Assembly (NCBI RefSeq): GCF_000379085.1
Contig: NZ_KB905378.1
Span: 1,274,541-1,338,540 of the forward strand
DNA length: 64,000 nt
DNA from: Halomicrobium katesii DSM 19301
GTDB lineage: Archaea; Halobacteriota; Halobacteria; Halobacteriales; Haloarculaceae
Direction: 5' to 3'
Shown: one piece after another, positions 17,704 through 26,900 of the stretch
Layout: each line of letters begins with the position of its first letter
How positions within the stretch are numbered: the stretch's first letter is position 1
Translations under genes and position numbers: made by a program
Notes under the pieces: model-generated
The model's input: the letters and a program-made list of their open reading frames with translations, nothing else
The model's database searches: none
What the model was told of the DNA's origin: nothing

Positions 17704-18507
17704 TCAGACGAACGCCAGTGGCACCATCAGGAGGACGCCGGCAACCGCTCCGGTGACGAGTTCTCTCCGACCGCCATCGGGGAGGTCGCGCCCGTATTCG
17801 AGGGCTTCCGGAACGAACTCCGTGACGACGAGATACACCATCGCCCCGGCCGCGAAGCCGAAGCCGAAGGGCAGAAACTCCCGTGCCAGTCGGACGAAGG
17901 CGAAGGCGACGACCGCACCGATGGGCTGGGGCAGCGACGAGAAGACCGCCCACCACACCATCTTCCACTCGCTGATCCCGAGCGTCCGCAGCGGGATCGA
18001 GATGGCGACGCCCTCGGGGACGTTGTGGATCGAGATAGCGACGGTCATGAACACCGCGAGCACCGGGAGGCCGAGCCCGAGGACCGTGACGGTCTCAGCG
18101 CCGGCCAGCCCCAGTTCGGCGAAGCTCACGCCGACGGCGACGCCCTCCGGGAAGCTGTGGATCGTCAACACCCCGAGGATGAGGACGAGCTTCTTGAAGT
18201 CCGCTTCCTCGAACGTTTCGGGATGATGGTCGTAGGAGTCGACGACGCGGTGACCGACGACCACGAGCACGACCCCCGCCAGCAGTCCGGGTACCAGCAG
18301 GATCGACGACCCGTAGGCGAGCCCCTCCCGGACGAGTCCGAACAGCGACGCCGAGATCATGATCCCGGAAGCGACGCCCCACAGCGCGACGTTCCAGCGA
18401 TCGCTGAAGTCGTCGACGACGAAAAACGGGATCGCACCGAGCCCGGTGGCCAGCGCCGTAATCAGTCCAGCGACGAAGACCAACACGAGATTCTCGACGA
18501 GAGCCAT
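17704..18507 (-). CDS. ZIP-family divalent metal transporter
   Basis: 267 residues, about eight membrane segments. The two metal-site helices carry HSFPEG (about residue 130) and HNVPEG (about 175), the signature of ZIP proteins. A short His-containing loop (DSYDHHPETF) lies between helices 3 and 4. Imports zinc or similar ions. Single-gene unit; the 18508-18703 gap upstream holds promoter sequence for the divergent gene. Confidence 0.92.
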   Translation of the reverse strand: MALVENLVLVFVAGLITALATGLGAIPFFVVDDFSDRWNVALWGVASGIMISASLFGLVREGLAYGSSILLVPGLLAGVVLVVVGHRVVDSYDHHPETFEEADFKKLVLILGVLTIHSFPEGVAVGVSFAELGLAGAETVTVLGLGLPVLAVFMTVAISIHNVPEGVAISIPLRTLGISEWKMVWWAVFSSLPQPIGAVVAFAFVRLAREFLPFGFGFAAGAMVYLVVTEFVPEALEYGRDLPDGGRRELVTGAVAGVLLMVPLAFV

Positions 18508-18673
18508 ATCGGATCTTGCGGATACGACGCCATAAGACCTATCATTATCTCGATGTTTTTGGGAACCCTAAATCGGGCGGCGGTCCTAGTACACCTTCAA
18601 CCGTTACGTCGTCCTTGTACTGGTGGGTCCCAGTATAATACATCGAACTGTACTAACCCCCTATTAGAGAACG

Positions 18674-18679
18674 TTTATA
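18674..18679 (+). promoter_or_regulatory. TATA box upstream of 18704
   Basis: TTTATA sits 25-30 nt before the ATG at 18704, giving a start site at or next to the first codon, typical of haloarchaeal leaderless mRNA. Confidence 0.45.
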
Positions 18680-18703
18680 CAAGATTTCGCGGAATTCAGA
18701 AAC

Positions 18704-18970
18704 ATGTCCACGGTGAAGCCATCGAATAGTGAAGGTACGTTCGTTATCGAGAGCGCAGTCAGAGACGACGGCTCGGTGACGGTCCGGGAGGCCGGCACGA
18801 CCGCGACCCACCACGTCGTCGACTACGCCGACTCGCTCGTCCGCGAGAAGTTGGCGGCGCGGCCGGTCGGCACCACGGTCAGACTCGCGCTCGCGCCGGC
18901 CGACTCGGCGGGCAAAGAGTGGATCGCGACCCGGATCAAGCCGGGCGCACCACTCGGGCTGGGTCCCTGA
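18704..18970 (+). CDS. conserved haloarchaeal protein, unknown function
   Basis: 88 residues, predominantly beta, no cysteines or membrane segments. Recognisable blocks are TFVIESAVRDDGSVTVREAG and VRLALAPADS. Leaderless promoter upstream. Convergent with the 2',3'-cyclic phosphodiesterase gene, 8 bp apart. No function can be assigned. Confidence 0.75.
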   Translation: MSTVKPSNSEGTFVIESAVRDDGSVTVREAGTTATHHVVDYADSLVREKLAARPVGTTVRLALAPADSAGKEWIATRIKPGAPLGLGP

Positions 18971-18978
18971 CCGGGCGG

Positions 18979-19539
18979 TCACGAAAGCGGCACCGACGCG
19001 ATCGTCGAGTACAGCGGCCCCGCGTCGGTGTGGACGCTCTCGGTCAGTCGGATCTCCTCGACGCGGCGCGTGCCCGCAGTCGGATCGCGCTCGCGAACGA
19101 GCTCCTGGACCAGTTGCTTGTCACCGGCGTGGTTCATCCGGGCGAGCGTGACGTGTGGGGTGAACTCGTGATCGGACGGTTCGAACCCCATCGCGGTGGT
19201 CCGGTCCTCGATCGCGTCGTGGAGGCGGGTCAGCTGCTCGCTTCCGTCGTCGACGCCCAGCCACACGACAGTGATGTAGTCCAGACTCGGGAAGACGCCG
19301 AGCCCCTCGAAGCTGACGGTGAACGGACCGACGCCGCTGTCGGCGACGGCGGCGTGGAGCTCCTCGACGAGCTCGTCGACGCGGTGGGGCTCGGTCTCTC
19401 CGAGGAACTGCAGGGTGACGTGGGCCTGCTCCGGGTCGACGTGGTTCAGGCCGCTGGCGTCGACGAAGGGTTCCTGGACCGTGGCGACCGCCTCGGCCAG
19501 CCCGTCCAGTCCGACGCTGACGAACAGTCGCTTGCTCAT
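18979..19539 (-). CDS. thpR: RNA 2',3'-cyclic phosphodiesterase (2H family, ThpR/LigT)
   Basis: 186 residues. Both catalytic H-x-T/S-hydrophobic motifs of the 2H phosphoesterases are present: HVTLQFLG (about residue 40) and HVTLARM (about 128). Start at ATG 19539 (MSKRLFVSVGL); the longer frame adds 13 unrelated residues. It hydrolyses 2',3'-cyclic phosphate ends on RNA and can ligate tRNA halves in vitro. Single gene. Confidence 0.92.
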   Translation of the reverse strand: MSKRLFVSVGLDGLAEAVATVQEPFVDASGLNHVDPEQAHVTLQFLGETEPHRVDELVEELHAAVADSGVGPFTVSFEGLGVFPSLDYITVVWLGVDDGSEQLTRLHDAIEDRTTAMGFEPSDHEFTPHVTLARMNHAGDKQLVQELVRERDPTAGTRRVEEIRLTESVHTDAGPLYSTIASVPLS

Positions 19540-19609
19540 ACGGAGCGATCGGGCGTCGCTGACTTGAGTCTTCCACAACCACTATCTCGCCCGCCGCACA
19601 CGAGCCGAT

Positions 19610-19822
19610 ATGGAACACGTTGCCGCCCTGCAACGGACCGTCCGCCGCTGTACGGCAGTCGTCGTGGTCGCCGTGGGACTCCTGGTCGGGGCCGTCAGTT
19701 CGGAAACCCTCCCCGTCGCCGCGCTCCTCGTCGTCGGTAGTCTCCTGTACCTCGCTGTGAGTGCCGTCTACGTTTCGCCAGACGCCGCCGAGCCCGACGC
19801 GACCGCCGCGGACGGCGAGTGA
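19610..19822 (+). CDS. small two-helix membrane protein
   Basis: 70 residues, two hydrophobic helices (about 14-33 and 36-54) with a basic N-terminus and acidic tail. Ends 37 bp before the TPR gene, so probably co-transcribed with it and the DUF424 gene. Function unknown. Confidence 0.65.
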   Translation: MEHVAALQRTVRRCTAVVVVAVGLLVGAVSSETLPVAALLVVGSLLYLAVSAVYVSPDAAEPDATAADGE

Positions 19823-19859
19823 CGTAGCCCTTAACCATCCTGACCGCCAACCCCGGAGT

Positions 19860-20636
19860 ATGACTGATCCAGAGCGCGACGACCACGAGTTCTCTTCGGG
19901 GCAGGGGTTCGACGAGCCCTACGAGGGGTTCGACATCGATCCGCCCGAGCTGGCCGTCGACACGGACAAGGTCGATCCCGTCGACTCCCGAGTCGTCACC
20001 GACATCCTCGACGAGCAAAACGTCCCGACCGACGCGGTCGACGCCGAGGAACTGCTCGACGTGGGCGTCTCGTACGTCCACATCAACCGCCACGAACAGG
20101 CCGCCGAGACCTTCGAACGGGCCGCCCAGTTCGCCGACGACGAGCGGATCGAACAGGAGGCCTGGACCAACAAGGGCGCGGCCCACGCCGAGATGGAGGA
20201 GTGGGACGCCGCCATCGGTGCCTACCGGGAAGCCCTCAACGTCGAGGAAGAGAGCGACGCTGGCGGTGCCCTCGGGGACGACGCGCCGAGCGCGAGCAAC
20301 GAGCACGCGGCCACGGCCGAGACGAACCTCGCGTACGCGCTGTGGGAGTCCGGGCGGACCGAACAGGCGCTCGAACACGCCGAGCGAGCGGTCGAGATCG
20401 ATCCGCGGTTCGCCGAAGCCTGGTACAACCGCGGCTTCTTCCTGCTGGAGCGCGGGCTGGCCGAGGACGCCGTCGACGCCTTCGACAACGCCACCCGCCT
20501 GGGCTTTCGCAACCCCGACATCCTCGAAGAGAAGGCCCGCGCATTAGAGGAGATGGAAGAGTACGAGCGCGCCGAGAAACTGGTCGAGGAAGCCGAAGAG
20601 ATGCGGGAAGAGGCCGAACAAGAACTGCTCGAATGA
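19860..20636 (+). CDS. TPR-repeat protein
   Basis: 258 residues from ATG 19860. An acidic N-terminus leads to several tetratricopeptide repeats: ELLDVGVSYVHINRHEQAAE, then AWTNKGAAHAEMEEWDAAIG, then ETNLAYALWESGRTEQALEH and EAWYNRGFFLLERGLAEDAV, then a coiled-coil tail. TPRs mediate protein contacts; the partner is unknown. The stop overlaps the DUF424 start by 4 bp. Confidence 0.88.
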   Translation: MTDPERDDHEFSSGQGFDEPYEGFDIDPPELAVDTDKVDPVDSRVVTDILDEQNVPTDAVDAEELLDVGVSYVHINRHEQAAETFERAAQFADDERIEQEAWTNKGAAHAEMEEWDAAIGAYREALNVEEESDAGGALGDDAPSASNEHAATAETNLAYALWESGRTEQALEHAERAVEIDPRFAEAWYNRGFFLLERGLAEDAVDAFDNATRLGFRNPDILEEKARALEEMEEYERAEKLVEEAEEMREEAEQELLE

Positions 20637-20923
20637 TCCTCAACGAACGCGAGACCGACGAGGGGACGCTGGTCTCCGTGTGCGATCCCGACATCATCGG
20701 CGAGACCTTCGACGACGGCGAGATCTCGCTGACCGTCGACGAGGGGTTCTACGACGGCGAGGAAGTCGACGAGCAGACCGTCCTCGACAGCCTCTCGCAG
20801 TGTACCGTCGCCAATCTCGTGGGCACCGAGACCGTCACGCTGGCAGTCGAACACGGGTTCATCGACGAGGAGAACGTGCTGGACATCGACGGGACGCGGC
20901 ACGCACAGCTGCTCTGGATGTGA
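20633..20923 (+). CDS. DUF424 family protein
   Basis: 96 residues, start MILNERETDEGTLVSVCDPD. Conserved archaeal family with the signature VCDPDIIG near the start and LSQCTVANLVG in the middle. Thought to be translation-linked from its usual neighbours and structure, but not proven. Overlaps the TPR gene by 4 bp. Confidence 0.85.
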   Translation: MILNERETDEGTLVSVCDPDIIGETFDDGEISLTVDEGFYDGEEVDEQTVLDSLSQCTVANLVGTETVTLAVEHGFIDEENVLDIDGTRHAQLLWM

Positions 20924-21101
20924 CGGGACAGGGATCGTCGAGTGGGTGGCCGGCGGCGGCTCGTACTGCCGGCCGTCCGTCTGGGCGGCATCTCGCGTCC
21001 GGAGTCGCGGACGCCTCGAAACAGTGCGAACCGGCAGCACAACGTGGCAACGAACCGACGAACCGAAGGAAAGTTCCCCGTCGGGGCCTACGCTGTAAGT
21101 A

Positions 21102-22346
21102 ATGAGTCACAGTGAGACAGAGGCCCTCGACGTCGAGTCCATCCGGGACGAGTTCCCGATCCTCGACCGGGAGTTCGACGGAACGCCGCTCGTGTACCTC
21201 GACAACGCGGCGACGAGCCAGACGCCGGATCAGGTCATCGACTCGATCAGTCACTACTACCGACACTACAACGCCAACGTCCACCGCGGCCTCCACCAGC
21301 TGAGTCAGGAGGCCTCGATCGCCTACGAGGAGGCCCACGACCGGGTCGCGGAGTTCATCGGGGCGAGCGGCGGGCGCAAAGAGGTCGTGTTCACGAAGAA
21401 CACGACGGAGTCGATGAACACGGTCGCCTACGCGTGGGGGCTCGCCGAGCTGGGCCCCGGCGACGAGGTCGTCCTCACGGAGATGGAACACCACGCCGCG
21501 CTCGTGACCTGGCAACAGATCGCCAAGAAGACCGGCGCGACGGTGAAGTTCGTGGAGGTCGACGAGGACGGACGCCTCGACATGGACCACGCTCGCGAGC
21601 TGATCACCGACGACACCGAGATGGTCAGCGTCGTCCACGTCTCGAACACGCTGGGGACCGTCAACCCCGTCTCCGAGCTGGCCGACATCGCCCACGACCA
21701 CGACTCGCTGATCTTCGTCGACGGGGCGCAGTCGGTGCCACACATGCCCGTCGACGTGGAGGCCATCGACGCGGACTTCTTCGCCTTTTCGGGCCACAAG
21801 ATGTGCGGGCCGACCGGCGTCGGCGTCCTCTACGGCAAAGAGCACCTGCTCGACGCGATGCAGCCGTACCTCTACGGGGGAATGATGATCGAGAAGGTGA
21901 CCTTCGAGGACTCGACGTGGCACGAACTCCCCTGGAAGTTCGAGGCCGGCACGCCGGTCATCAGCGAGGGGATCGCGCTCGCCGAGGCCTGTGACTACCT
22001 CGATTCGATCGGGATGGAGCGCGTCCACCGCCACGGCACGGAACTGGCGGCGTACGCCTACGATCGCCTCCAGGAGTTCGACGACATCGAGATTCTGGGG
22101 CCGGGCGGAGACGAACGGGCCGCGCTGGTCTCGTTCGACATGGACGACGTCCACGCCCACGACGTTTCGGAAATTCTCAACGCCAACGGCGTCGCCGTCC
22201 GCGCGGGCGATCACTGCACGCAGCCGCTACACGACAAGCTCGGCGTCTCCGCGTCGACGCGGGCTTCGTTCTACATCTACAACACTCGCGAGGAAGTGGA
22301 CGCGCTGGTCGACGCACTCGATCAGGCCCGCGAGCTGTTCGCGTAG
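21102..22346 (+). CDS. sufS: cysteine desulfurase SufS
   Basis: 414 residues, class V aminotransferase fold. The PLP lysine is K233 in FSGHKMCGPTG; catalytic Cys372 lies in AGDHCTQPLH, and the EMEHHAALVTWQ motif is present. It extracts sulfur from cysteine for Fe-S clusters. Its probable acceptor, SufU, is encoded 7 kb downstream at 29216. An exact 69-bp copy of its 3' end, including the stop codon, recurs at 22479-22547. Confidence 0.96.
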   Translation: MSHSETEALDVESIRDEFPILDREFDGTPLVYLDNAATSQTPDQVIDSISHYYRHYNANVHRGLHQLSQEASIAYEEAHDRVAEFIGASGGRKEVVFTKNTTESMNTVAYAWGLAELGPGDEVVLTEMEHHAALVTWQQIAKKTGATVKFVEVDEDGRLDMDHARELITDDTEMVSVVHVSNTLGTVNPVSELADIAHDHDSLIFVDGAQSVPHMPVDVEAIDADFFAFSGHKMCGPTGVGVLYGKEHLLDAMQPYLYGGMMIEKVTFEDSTWHELPWKFEAGTPVISEGIALAEACDYLDSIGMERVHRHGTELAAYAYDRLQEFDDIEILGPGGDERAALVSFDMDDVHAHDVSEILNANGVAVRAGDHCTQPLHDKLGVSASTRASFYIYNTREEVDALVDALDQARELFA

Positions 22347-22547
22347 CGGACGAGCATCCGCGCCATAGGCGCGGTTCACCGGTCCGACTGCAGGAGATCC
22401 GGCGTTTTTCGCCCACGTTTTTGCGCAAGCGGTTCGCGAGTACAGCGAGCGAACCCGCAGAGCAAAAAGGTGGTCTCGCAACACTCGCGAGGAAGTGGAC
22501 GCGCTGGTCGACGCACTCGATCAGGCCCGCGAGCTGTTCGCGTAGCG
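22280..22547 (+). repeat. unnamed element with duplicated sufS 3' end (copy 1)
   Basis: The last 67 nt of sufS plus CG (22280-22348) are repeated exactly at 22479-22547. Between them lie 130 bp containing TTTTTCGCCCACGTTTTT (about 22403-22420), an inverted-repeat hairpin GGTTCGC/GCGAACC and then CAAAAAGGTGG. The same core, with a different host-gene duplication, occurs at 28945-29012. The ends CCACGTTTTT and AAAAAGGTGG form an imperfect inverted pair. See findings. Confidence 0.85.
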
Positions 22548-22632
22548 AGGGCCACTCCCACGAGTCGTGGTCCTGCGGGCGAGATGACGCGATCCGTGGG
22601 CGAAGGCGGCGGCCGCCGACCCGAGGGCGGCG

Positions 22633-23652
22633 TCAGCCGTCGTCACCGGGCTGGTGGCGCTCTCGGGCGACGTACTGCCACTCGTCCCGGCCAAGGTCGT
22701 CGGTGCCGTTCGAGTAGGCGAGCTGGTCGTACAGCCCGTTGTAGTTCATGACGCTGTCGTACTCCTCGGTGGAGTACGTCTTGCTGTCGACGCCTTCGGC
22801 TCGGCCGTCGAGGCCGAAGGCGTGTCCCAGTTCGTGCATGAACAGCGACGCGGTGAGTTTCGGCGCGTCGAAGGTCTGCATCGCGACGATGCCGGGGCGG
22901 CCGGCACCGACGTAGCGGGGCTGTCCGTCGTAGGCCACGTCGTCGGCCAGGACGACGTAGTAGTACGCCGAGCCGCTGGCGTCGAAGTGGTCCTCGCGGA
23001 AGTCGTACATGTCGTCGCGCGGTCCGGGCCTGTCGGTAGAGTAGACGGTGGCGTTGCTTTCGAGCCCCCGGTCGTCGACGAGGACGTGTATATCGATCCC
23101 CGACTCACCGCTCGGGTTCTCGACTGGGGCGTCCGCGAACGTCCGCTCGATCAGGTCGACGGCGGCCTCGCTCAACCGATTCTCGCCGGTCGCGTCGACC
23201 TCGACGTAGATGTCGTGTTCGAGCGGGTCGGCGTCGGGGTACAGCGGGTCGTCGACCTCGGCACCGTCCGGGATACCGTCACCGTCCGTGTCGGGATCTG
23301 TCGGGTCCGCTCCCAAGCTGCGTTCCCGCTCGTCGATCAGCCCGTCGGCGTCGGTGTCCGTCGCGTTCACCGACGCGGTCGAACCGTCGGGCTCGGTGGT
23401 ACCGCCGACGCGCTGTCGTCGAATCGCGGCTCCGTCGGTTTCGGCGTCGTCGGCGTCGACCAGCCGCTCGGCCACTGTCGCGCCGCCGGCAGGGCGGACC
23501 TGCGTCTCGTCGTCGCTGACCGACACCGCCAGTGTGCCGCTGGCGACCGCTGCGACGACCAGCAGGGCGGTGACGACGTGGATCGGACCCACGCTCACGG
23601 CGTCGACGGGCGCGGCGAGTCGACCGCGACCGCCTCGTGGCCGGCTAGCCAT
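22633..23652 (-). CDS. secreted or membrane-anchored metalloprotease with calcium-binding repeats
   Basis: 339 residues. A hydrophobic segment at about 24-45 acts as a signal or anchor. Thrombospondin type-3-like Asp-rich repeats (DTDADGLID, DPTDPDTDGDGIPDGAE; about 98-132) precede a zinc protease domain. HELGHAFGLD at 273-282 matches the metzincin H-E-x2-H-x2-G-x2-H/D site, and VMNY at 301-304 is a plausible Met-turn. It probably degrades extracellular proteins, with the repeats binding Ca2+. Single gene; 23653-23922 has nothing else visible. Confidence 0.85.
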   Translation of the reverse strand: MASRPRGGRGRLAAPVDAVSVGPIHVVTALLVVAAVASGTLAVSVSDDETQVRPAGGATVAERLVDADDAETDGAAIRRQRVGGTTEPDGSTASVNATDTDADGLIDERERSLGADPTDPDTDGDGIPDGAEVDDPLYPDADPLEHDIYVEVDATGENRLSEAAVDLIERTFADAPVENPSGESGIDIHVLVDDRGLESNATVYSTDRPGPRDDMYDFREDHFDASGSAYYYVVLADDVAYDGQPRYVGAGRPGIVAMQTFDAPKLTASLFMHELGHAFGLDGRAEGVDSKTYSTEEYDSVMNYNGLYDQLAYSNGTDDLGRDEWQYVARERHQPGDDG

Positions 23653-23922
23653 CGCTCTCCCCCAGGTGGCTATCAGAACCGATACTGGTGCCCGAGACGG
23701 CGTGGTTCGACCACCGACGGCGAACGGGTCCTGTCGCCGCCCAAGCGAGTGAGCGGGCCGACAGAGCGATATGCATACGAATAGGAGGAGGAGACTACCG
23801 GGACATAAGACACGCCATCGAATTATCGGAGCTGATACTGCATCGCTCCGAGCGTCCCGAGCGGGTGGGCACGGCGCGGCGAGTGGCGCTACTTTTTTCC
23901 CGGGTGTCGTAAATCACACAGT

Positions 23923-24603
23923 ATGAGCCTGAGTGAGCGGTTGCGGCGCAGTTTCGTCGCCGGCCTGATCCTCCTCGCGCCGCTGGTCGTGACCGTCTAC
24001 GTAATACGGACACTCGCCAACTGGACGCTCCAGCTCGTGGAACCGATCGTCGCCAGTACGCGACTGGCGAGCTACACCGGCGACGACCAGCTGCTGGCCC
24101 AGTTCGTCGCGATCGGTGCCGTCCTCGTCGCGGTGGTCGTGCTCGGCTCGCTCGCACAGCGCAACGTCGGTCGACAGCTGTTCGGCAACGTGGGGCGGAT
24201 CGTCAACGTCGTGCCGCTCGTGAACACGATCTACACCAGCGTCCGGCAGGTCGCCAACTCGCTCGTCGACCGCGACGAGGCCTACGAGAGCGTCGTCCTC
24301 GTGGAGTACCCCCGCGAGGGGATCTACTCGATCGGTCTCGTCACCGGCGACAGCCCGGTCGACGTAGACGCCTTCGGCGGGAAATCGGTGTACAACGTCT
24401 ACTTCCCGAACAGCCCGAATCCCACCGGCGGGCGTCTCGCGCTCGTCCCCGAGAGCGATCTCCACGAGACGGACATGAGCGTCAAGGCCGGGCTGGGCCT
24501 GCCCGTGACGACCGGCGTCACCGAAGACGGCGAGCCGAAGTCGGTTCCGGCGACGCCGAACGACGACCCCGTCGTCGGCCAGCGTGACACGAACACCAGA
24601 TGA
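23923..24603 (+). CDS. DUF502 family membrane protein
   Basis: 226 residues. Two membrane segments (about 11-33 and 62-82) flank a short external loop, followed by a C-terminal cytoplasmic beta domain (VVLVEYPREGIYSIGLVTGD, then VYFPNSPNPTGGRLALV), the conserved core of DUF502. Function unknown; homologues are widespread in bacteria and haloarchaea. Confidence 0.9.
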   Translation: MSLSERLRRSFVAGLILLAPLVVTVYVIRTLANWTLQLVEPIVASTRLASYTGDDQLLAQFVAIGAVLVAVVVLGSLAQRNVGRQLFGNVGRIVNVVPLVNTIYTSVRQVANSLVDRDEAYESVVLVEYPREGIYSIGLVTGDSPVDVDAFGGKSVYNVYFPNSPNPTGGRLALVPESDLHETDMSVKAGLGLPVTTGVTEDGEPKSVPATPNDDPVVGQRDTNTR

Positions 24604-24730
24604 GAACTGCAACCACGGACACGTGAGCCGGGAGAGGCTCGATCTCGTGACCGATCGCTGGCTGGTGCAGTGTGGCCGTTTCGGCACGCGTTTCGATGCC
24701 GACTAGTAGCGTCGGCGGCTTGCTCCGGGT

Positions 24731-25051
24731 ATGACCGCGTTCGATCCCGAAAAGTTCGAGGACAAGTACGAACACTACTTCACAGAGCTACAGAAGGCCT
24801 ACAAGCAGGCCTTCGAGGTGATGAACGACCGCTACGACTCGGAGCTGATCCACGCCATCGACCAGCAGATCCTCAACGAGTCCGAACCGGTCTACGAAGG
24901 TGACGGCGAGTTCGGGATCGACCTCCCGGAGGACCCGACCGAACGCCTGACCGCGATCGTCGTCGACGACGAGAAGCTGGAGACCGTCCTGGAGCGCTAC
25001 GTCGAGGAACTGGAGTCCCAGCATCGGACGATCTTCGGATTCGAGGAGTAG
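24731..25051 (+). CDS. DUF5783 family haloarchaeal protein
   Basis: 106 residues, acidic, all-helical look: starts MTAFDPEKFEDKYEHYFTEL, contains QILNESEPVYEGDGEF and ends FGFEE. Family assignment by recall. No domain of known function. Gap 24604-24730 and 25052-25222 contain no further gene. Confidence 0.75.
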   Translation: MTAFDPEKFEDKYEHYFTELQKAYKQAFEVMNDRYDSELIHAIDQQILNESEPVYEGDGEFGIDLPEDPTERLTAIVVDDEKLETVLERYVEELESQHRTIFGFEE

Positions 25052-25222
25052 CGAGACGCCGACCGAAGTGCGGTCTCGAAAACGCGAGCGGAGGGCGACC
25101 CGCGGGAGAGCGGGCGGTGACACTCCCGCTCGCCGCTTCCGAGGGCCGTGACTCACTCCGTTCGTCACGCCCCTCGCGCGCATCCGGAAAATCCATACCC
25201 GTCGCTGGCCAACGACGATTCG

Positions 25223-26245
25223 ATGGACGCACCGCTGTGGACCGAGAAACACGCCCCATCGCTCGCAGACATCCCCCAGCCACAGGCTCGCGAGCACCTC
25301 CAGGGCGCGATCGAGGAGCCGATGAACCTCCTCGTTCACGGACCGATCGGGGCGGGCAAGACCGCGGCCGTGCGGGCGCTGGCCGAGGAGACCCACGAGA
25401 ACCCCGACGCCGACCTCGTCGAGATCAACGTCGCCGACGTGTTCGATCTGAGCAAGAAGGAAGTCGCCAACGACCCCCGGTTCTCGTCGTTTATCGACTC
25501 GAAGCGCCGACGTGACTCCTCGAAGGCGGACCTGATCAACCACGTCCTCAAGGAGTCGGCGAGCTACACGCCGATGTCGGGCTCGTACAAGACGATCCTG
25601 CTGGACAACGCCGAAGGGATGCGAAAGGACTTCCAGCAGGCGCTGCGTCGCGTGATGGAGCAGTACTACGAGGCGACGCAGTTCGTGATCGCGACGCGCC
25701 AGCCCTCCCAGCTCATTCCGCCGATCCGCTCGCGGTGTTTCCCGATCGTGATGCGTGCGCCGACCCACGAGGAGACCGTCGGCGCGCTCGAACGAGTCGT
25801 CGAGAGGGAGGGCGTCGACTACGACGCGGACGGCCTGGAGTACGTCGCGGGCTACGCCGACGGCGACCTCCGCCAGGCGGTGCTGGCCGCCCAGACAACC
25901 GACGAACAGGCGGGCGAGATCACCATGAACACCGCCTACGAGGCCCTCAACGCCGTCGAGGCCGACGACCAGGTCGAGTCGATGATCGCGGCCGCCGAGG
26001 CCGGCGAATTCACCGACGCGCGTGCGACCCTCGACGATCTGCTCGTCGACGAGGGCCACAGCGGCGGGGACGTGCTCGAAGACGTACTCGCGGTCGTTCG
26101 GGCTCGCTACTCGGGCGATCGCGTCGCCGAGATCCATCGGATCGCCGGCCGGATCGACGCCGACCTCGTCGAGGGGACGAGCGACCGGATCCACGTCTCG
26201 CATCTGCTGGCCGAGATCGGCGAACTGACACAGACAGAGGGGTGA
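25223..26245 (+). CDS. RFC-like AAA+ ATPase (clamp-loader small subunit paralogue)
   Basis: 340 residues from ATG 25223 (MDAPLWTEKHAPSLADIPQ). The P-loop is degenerate-looking but usable: GPIGAGKTAAVRAL (about 37-50). Sensor-1 region FVIATRQPSQLIPPIRSRCF shows the RFC box with the SRC motif; a DNA-like Walker B is replaced by LLDNAEG rather than DEAD. It resembles the second or third small RFC subunit of haloarchaea, which loads the sliding clamp. Because Walker B differs it may be a structural subunit. Confidence 0.85.
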   Translation: MDAPLWTEKHAPSLADIPQPQAREHLQGAIEEPMNLLVHGPIGAGKTAAVRALAEETHENPDADLVEINVADVFDLSKKEVANDPRFSSFIDSKRRRDSSKADLINHVLKESASYTPMSGSYKTILLDNAEGMRKDFQQALRRVMEQYYEATQFVIATRQPSQLIPPIRSRCFPIVMRAPTHEETVGALERVVEREGVDYDADGLEYVAGYADGDLRQAVLAAQTTDEQAGEITMNTAYEALNAVEADDQVESMIAAAEAGEFTDARATLDDLLVDEGHSGGDVLEDVLAVVRARYSGDRVAEIHRIAGRIDADLVEGTSDRIHVSHLLAEIGELTQTEG

Positions 26246-26362
26246 GCGGCGGTGGCCCGCCGGGAGACCGAACCCATCGGCGTGTATCGTGCACCCAAAA
26301 GCAACCGAAGTTTTACACTATCAGCAACACTTTTCATCTGAGTATTAGTAGTATCCGGTGAT

Positions 26363-26815
26363 ATGAGCCAGATGTCAGCCGGTGCCAGCACCGTCCAGCT
26401 CTGCATGCGACGGTTCGCGCCGGACGCGGCCCAGCAACGCCAACGGGAGGTGGTCGCACGGCTGGAAGCGCTGTCCGACCGAGGGCTCGTCGAGGAGGTG
26501 ACCCGCGAGTGGTGGAGCACGCGCGTCTGTACGCCGGGGACAGACGACAGCGAGAGATCTTCCTGTCCGATAATCGTCGAGGAACTGCTCGACGCCGCCG
26601 ATGGAACGTCGATCTCGTTGCAGCCCGCCTTCCATCGCGCGACGGGCCACGAGACCGCGGACTCGGACGTGCTCTACCTCCCGGTGATCTGTCTGGTCGT
26701 GCGCGAGGACGGCGAAGTCGCGGGGATCTATCCGGCCTGTGACGGCCAGACCCACCACCGCGTCGAGGACGCACTCGACCGGATCGAGTCCGGCGAGGGC
26801 GTCTCGAACCTCTAA
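26363..26815 (+). CDS. HTH-domain protein of haloarchaeal type
   Basis: 150 residues. The N-terminal half contains a winged-helix-like stretch (QQRQREVVARLEALSDRGLV, EEVTREWW), and the C-terminal half has a beta-rich domain ending in HHRVEDALDRIESGEG. Probably a regulator or small ligand-sensing protein; target unknown. A possible TATA-like TTTTACAC lies about 60 nt upstream. Confidence 0.7.
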   Translation: MSQMSAGASTVQLCMRRFAPDAAQQRQREVVARLEALSDRGLVEEVTREWWSTRVCTPGTDDSERSSCPIIVEELLDAADGTSISLQPAFHRATGHETADSDVLYLPVICLVVREDGEVAGIYPACDGQTHHRVEDALDRIESGEGVSNL

Positions 26816-26900
26816 ATAGCGGGCCACGGCGGCGGCCGGTATCGGCCACCCGTGGCTCGACATGGGAAGCTTCCTTAGGATCGAAGCAGTAGCTACGGTC

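Noticed and set aside
22370-22410. GGTTCACC-containing stretch considered as tRNA T-arm
   Set aside because: No acceptor or anticodon arms can be formed; it is part of the sufS element insert.
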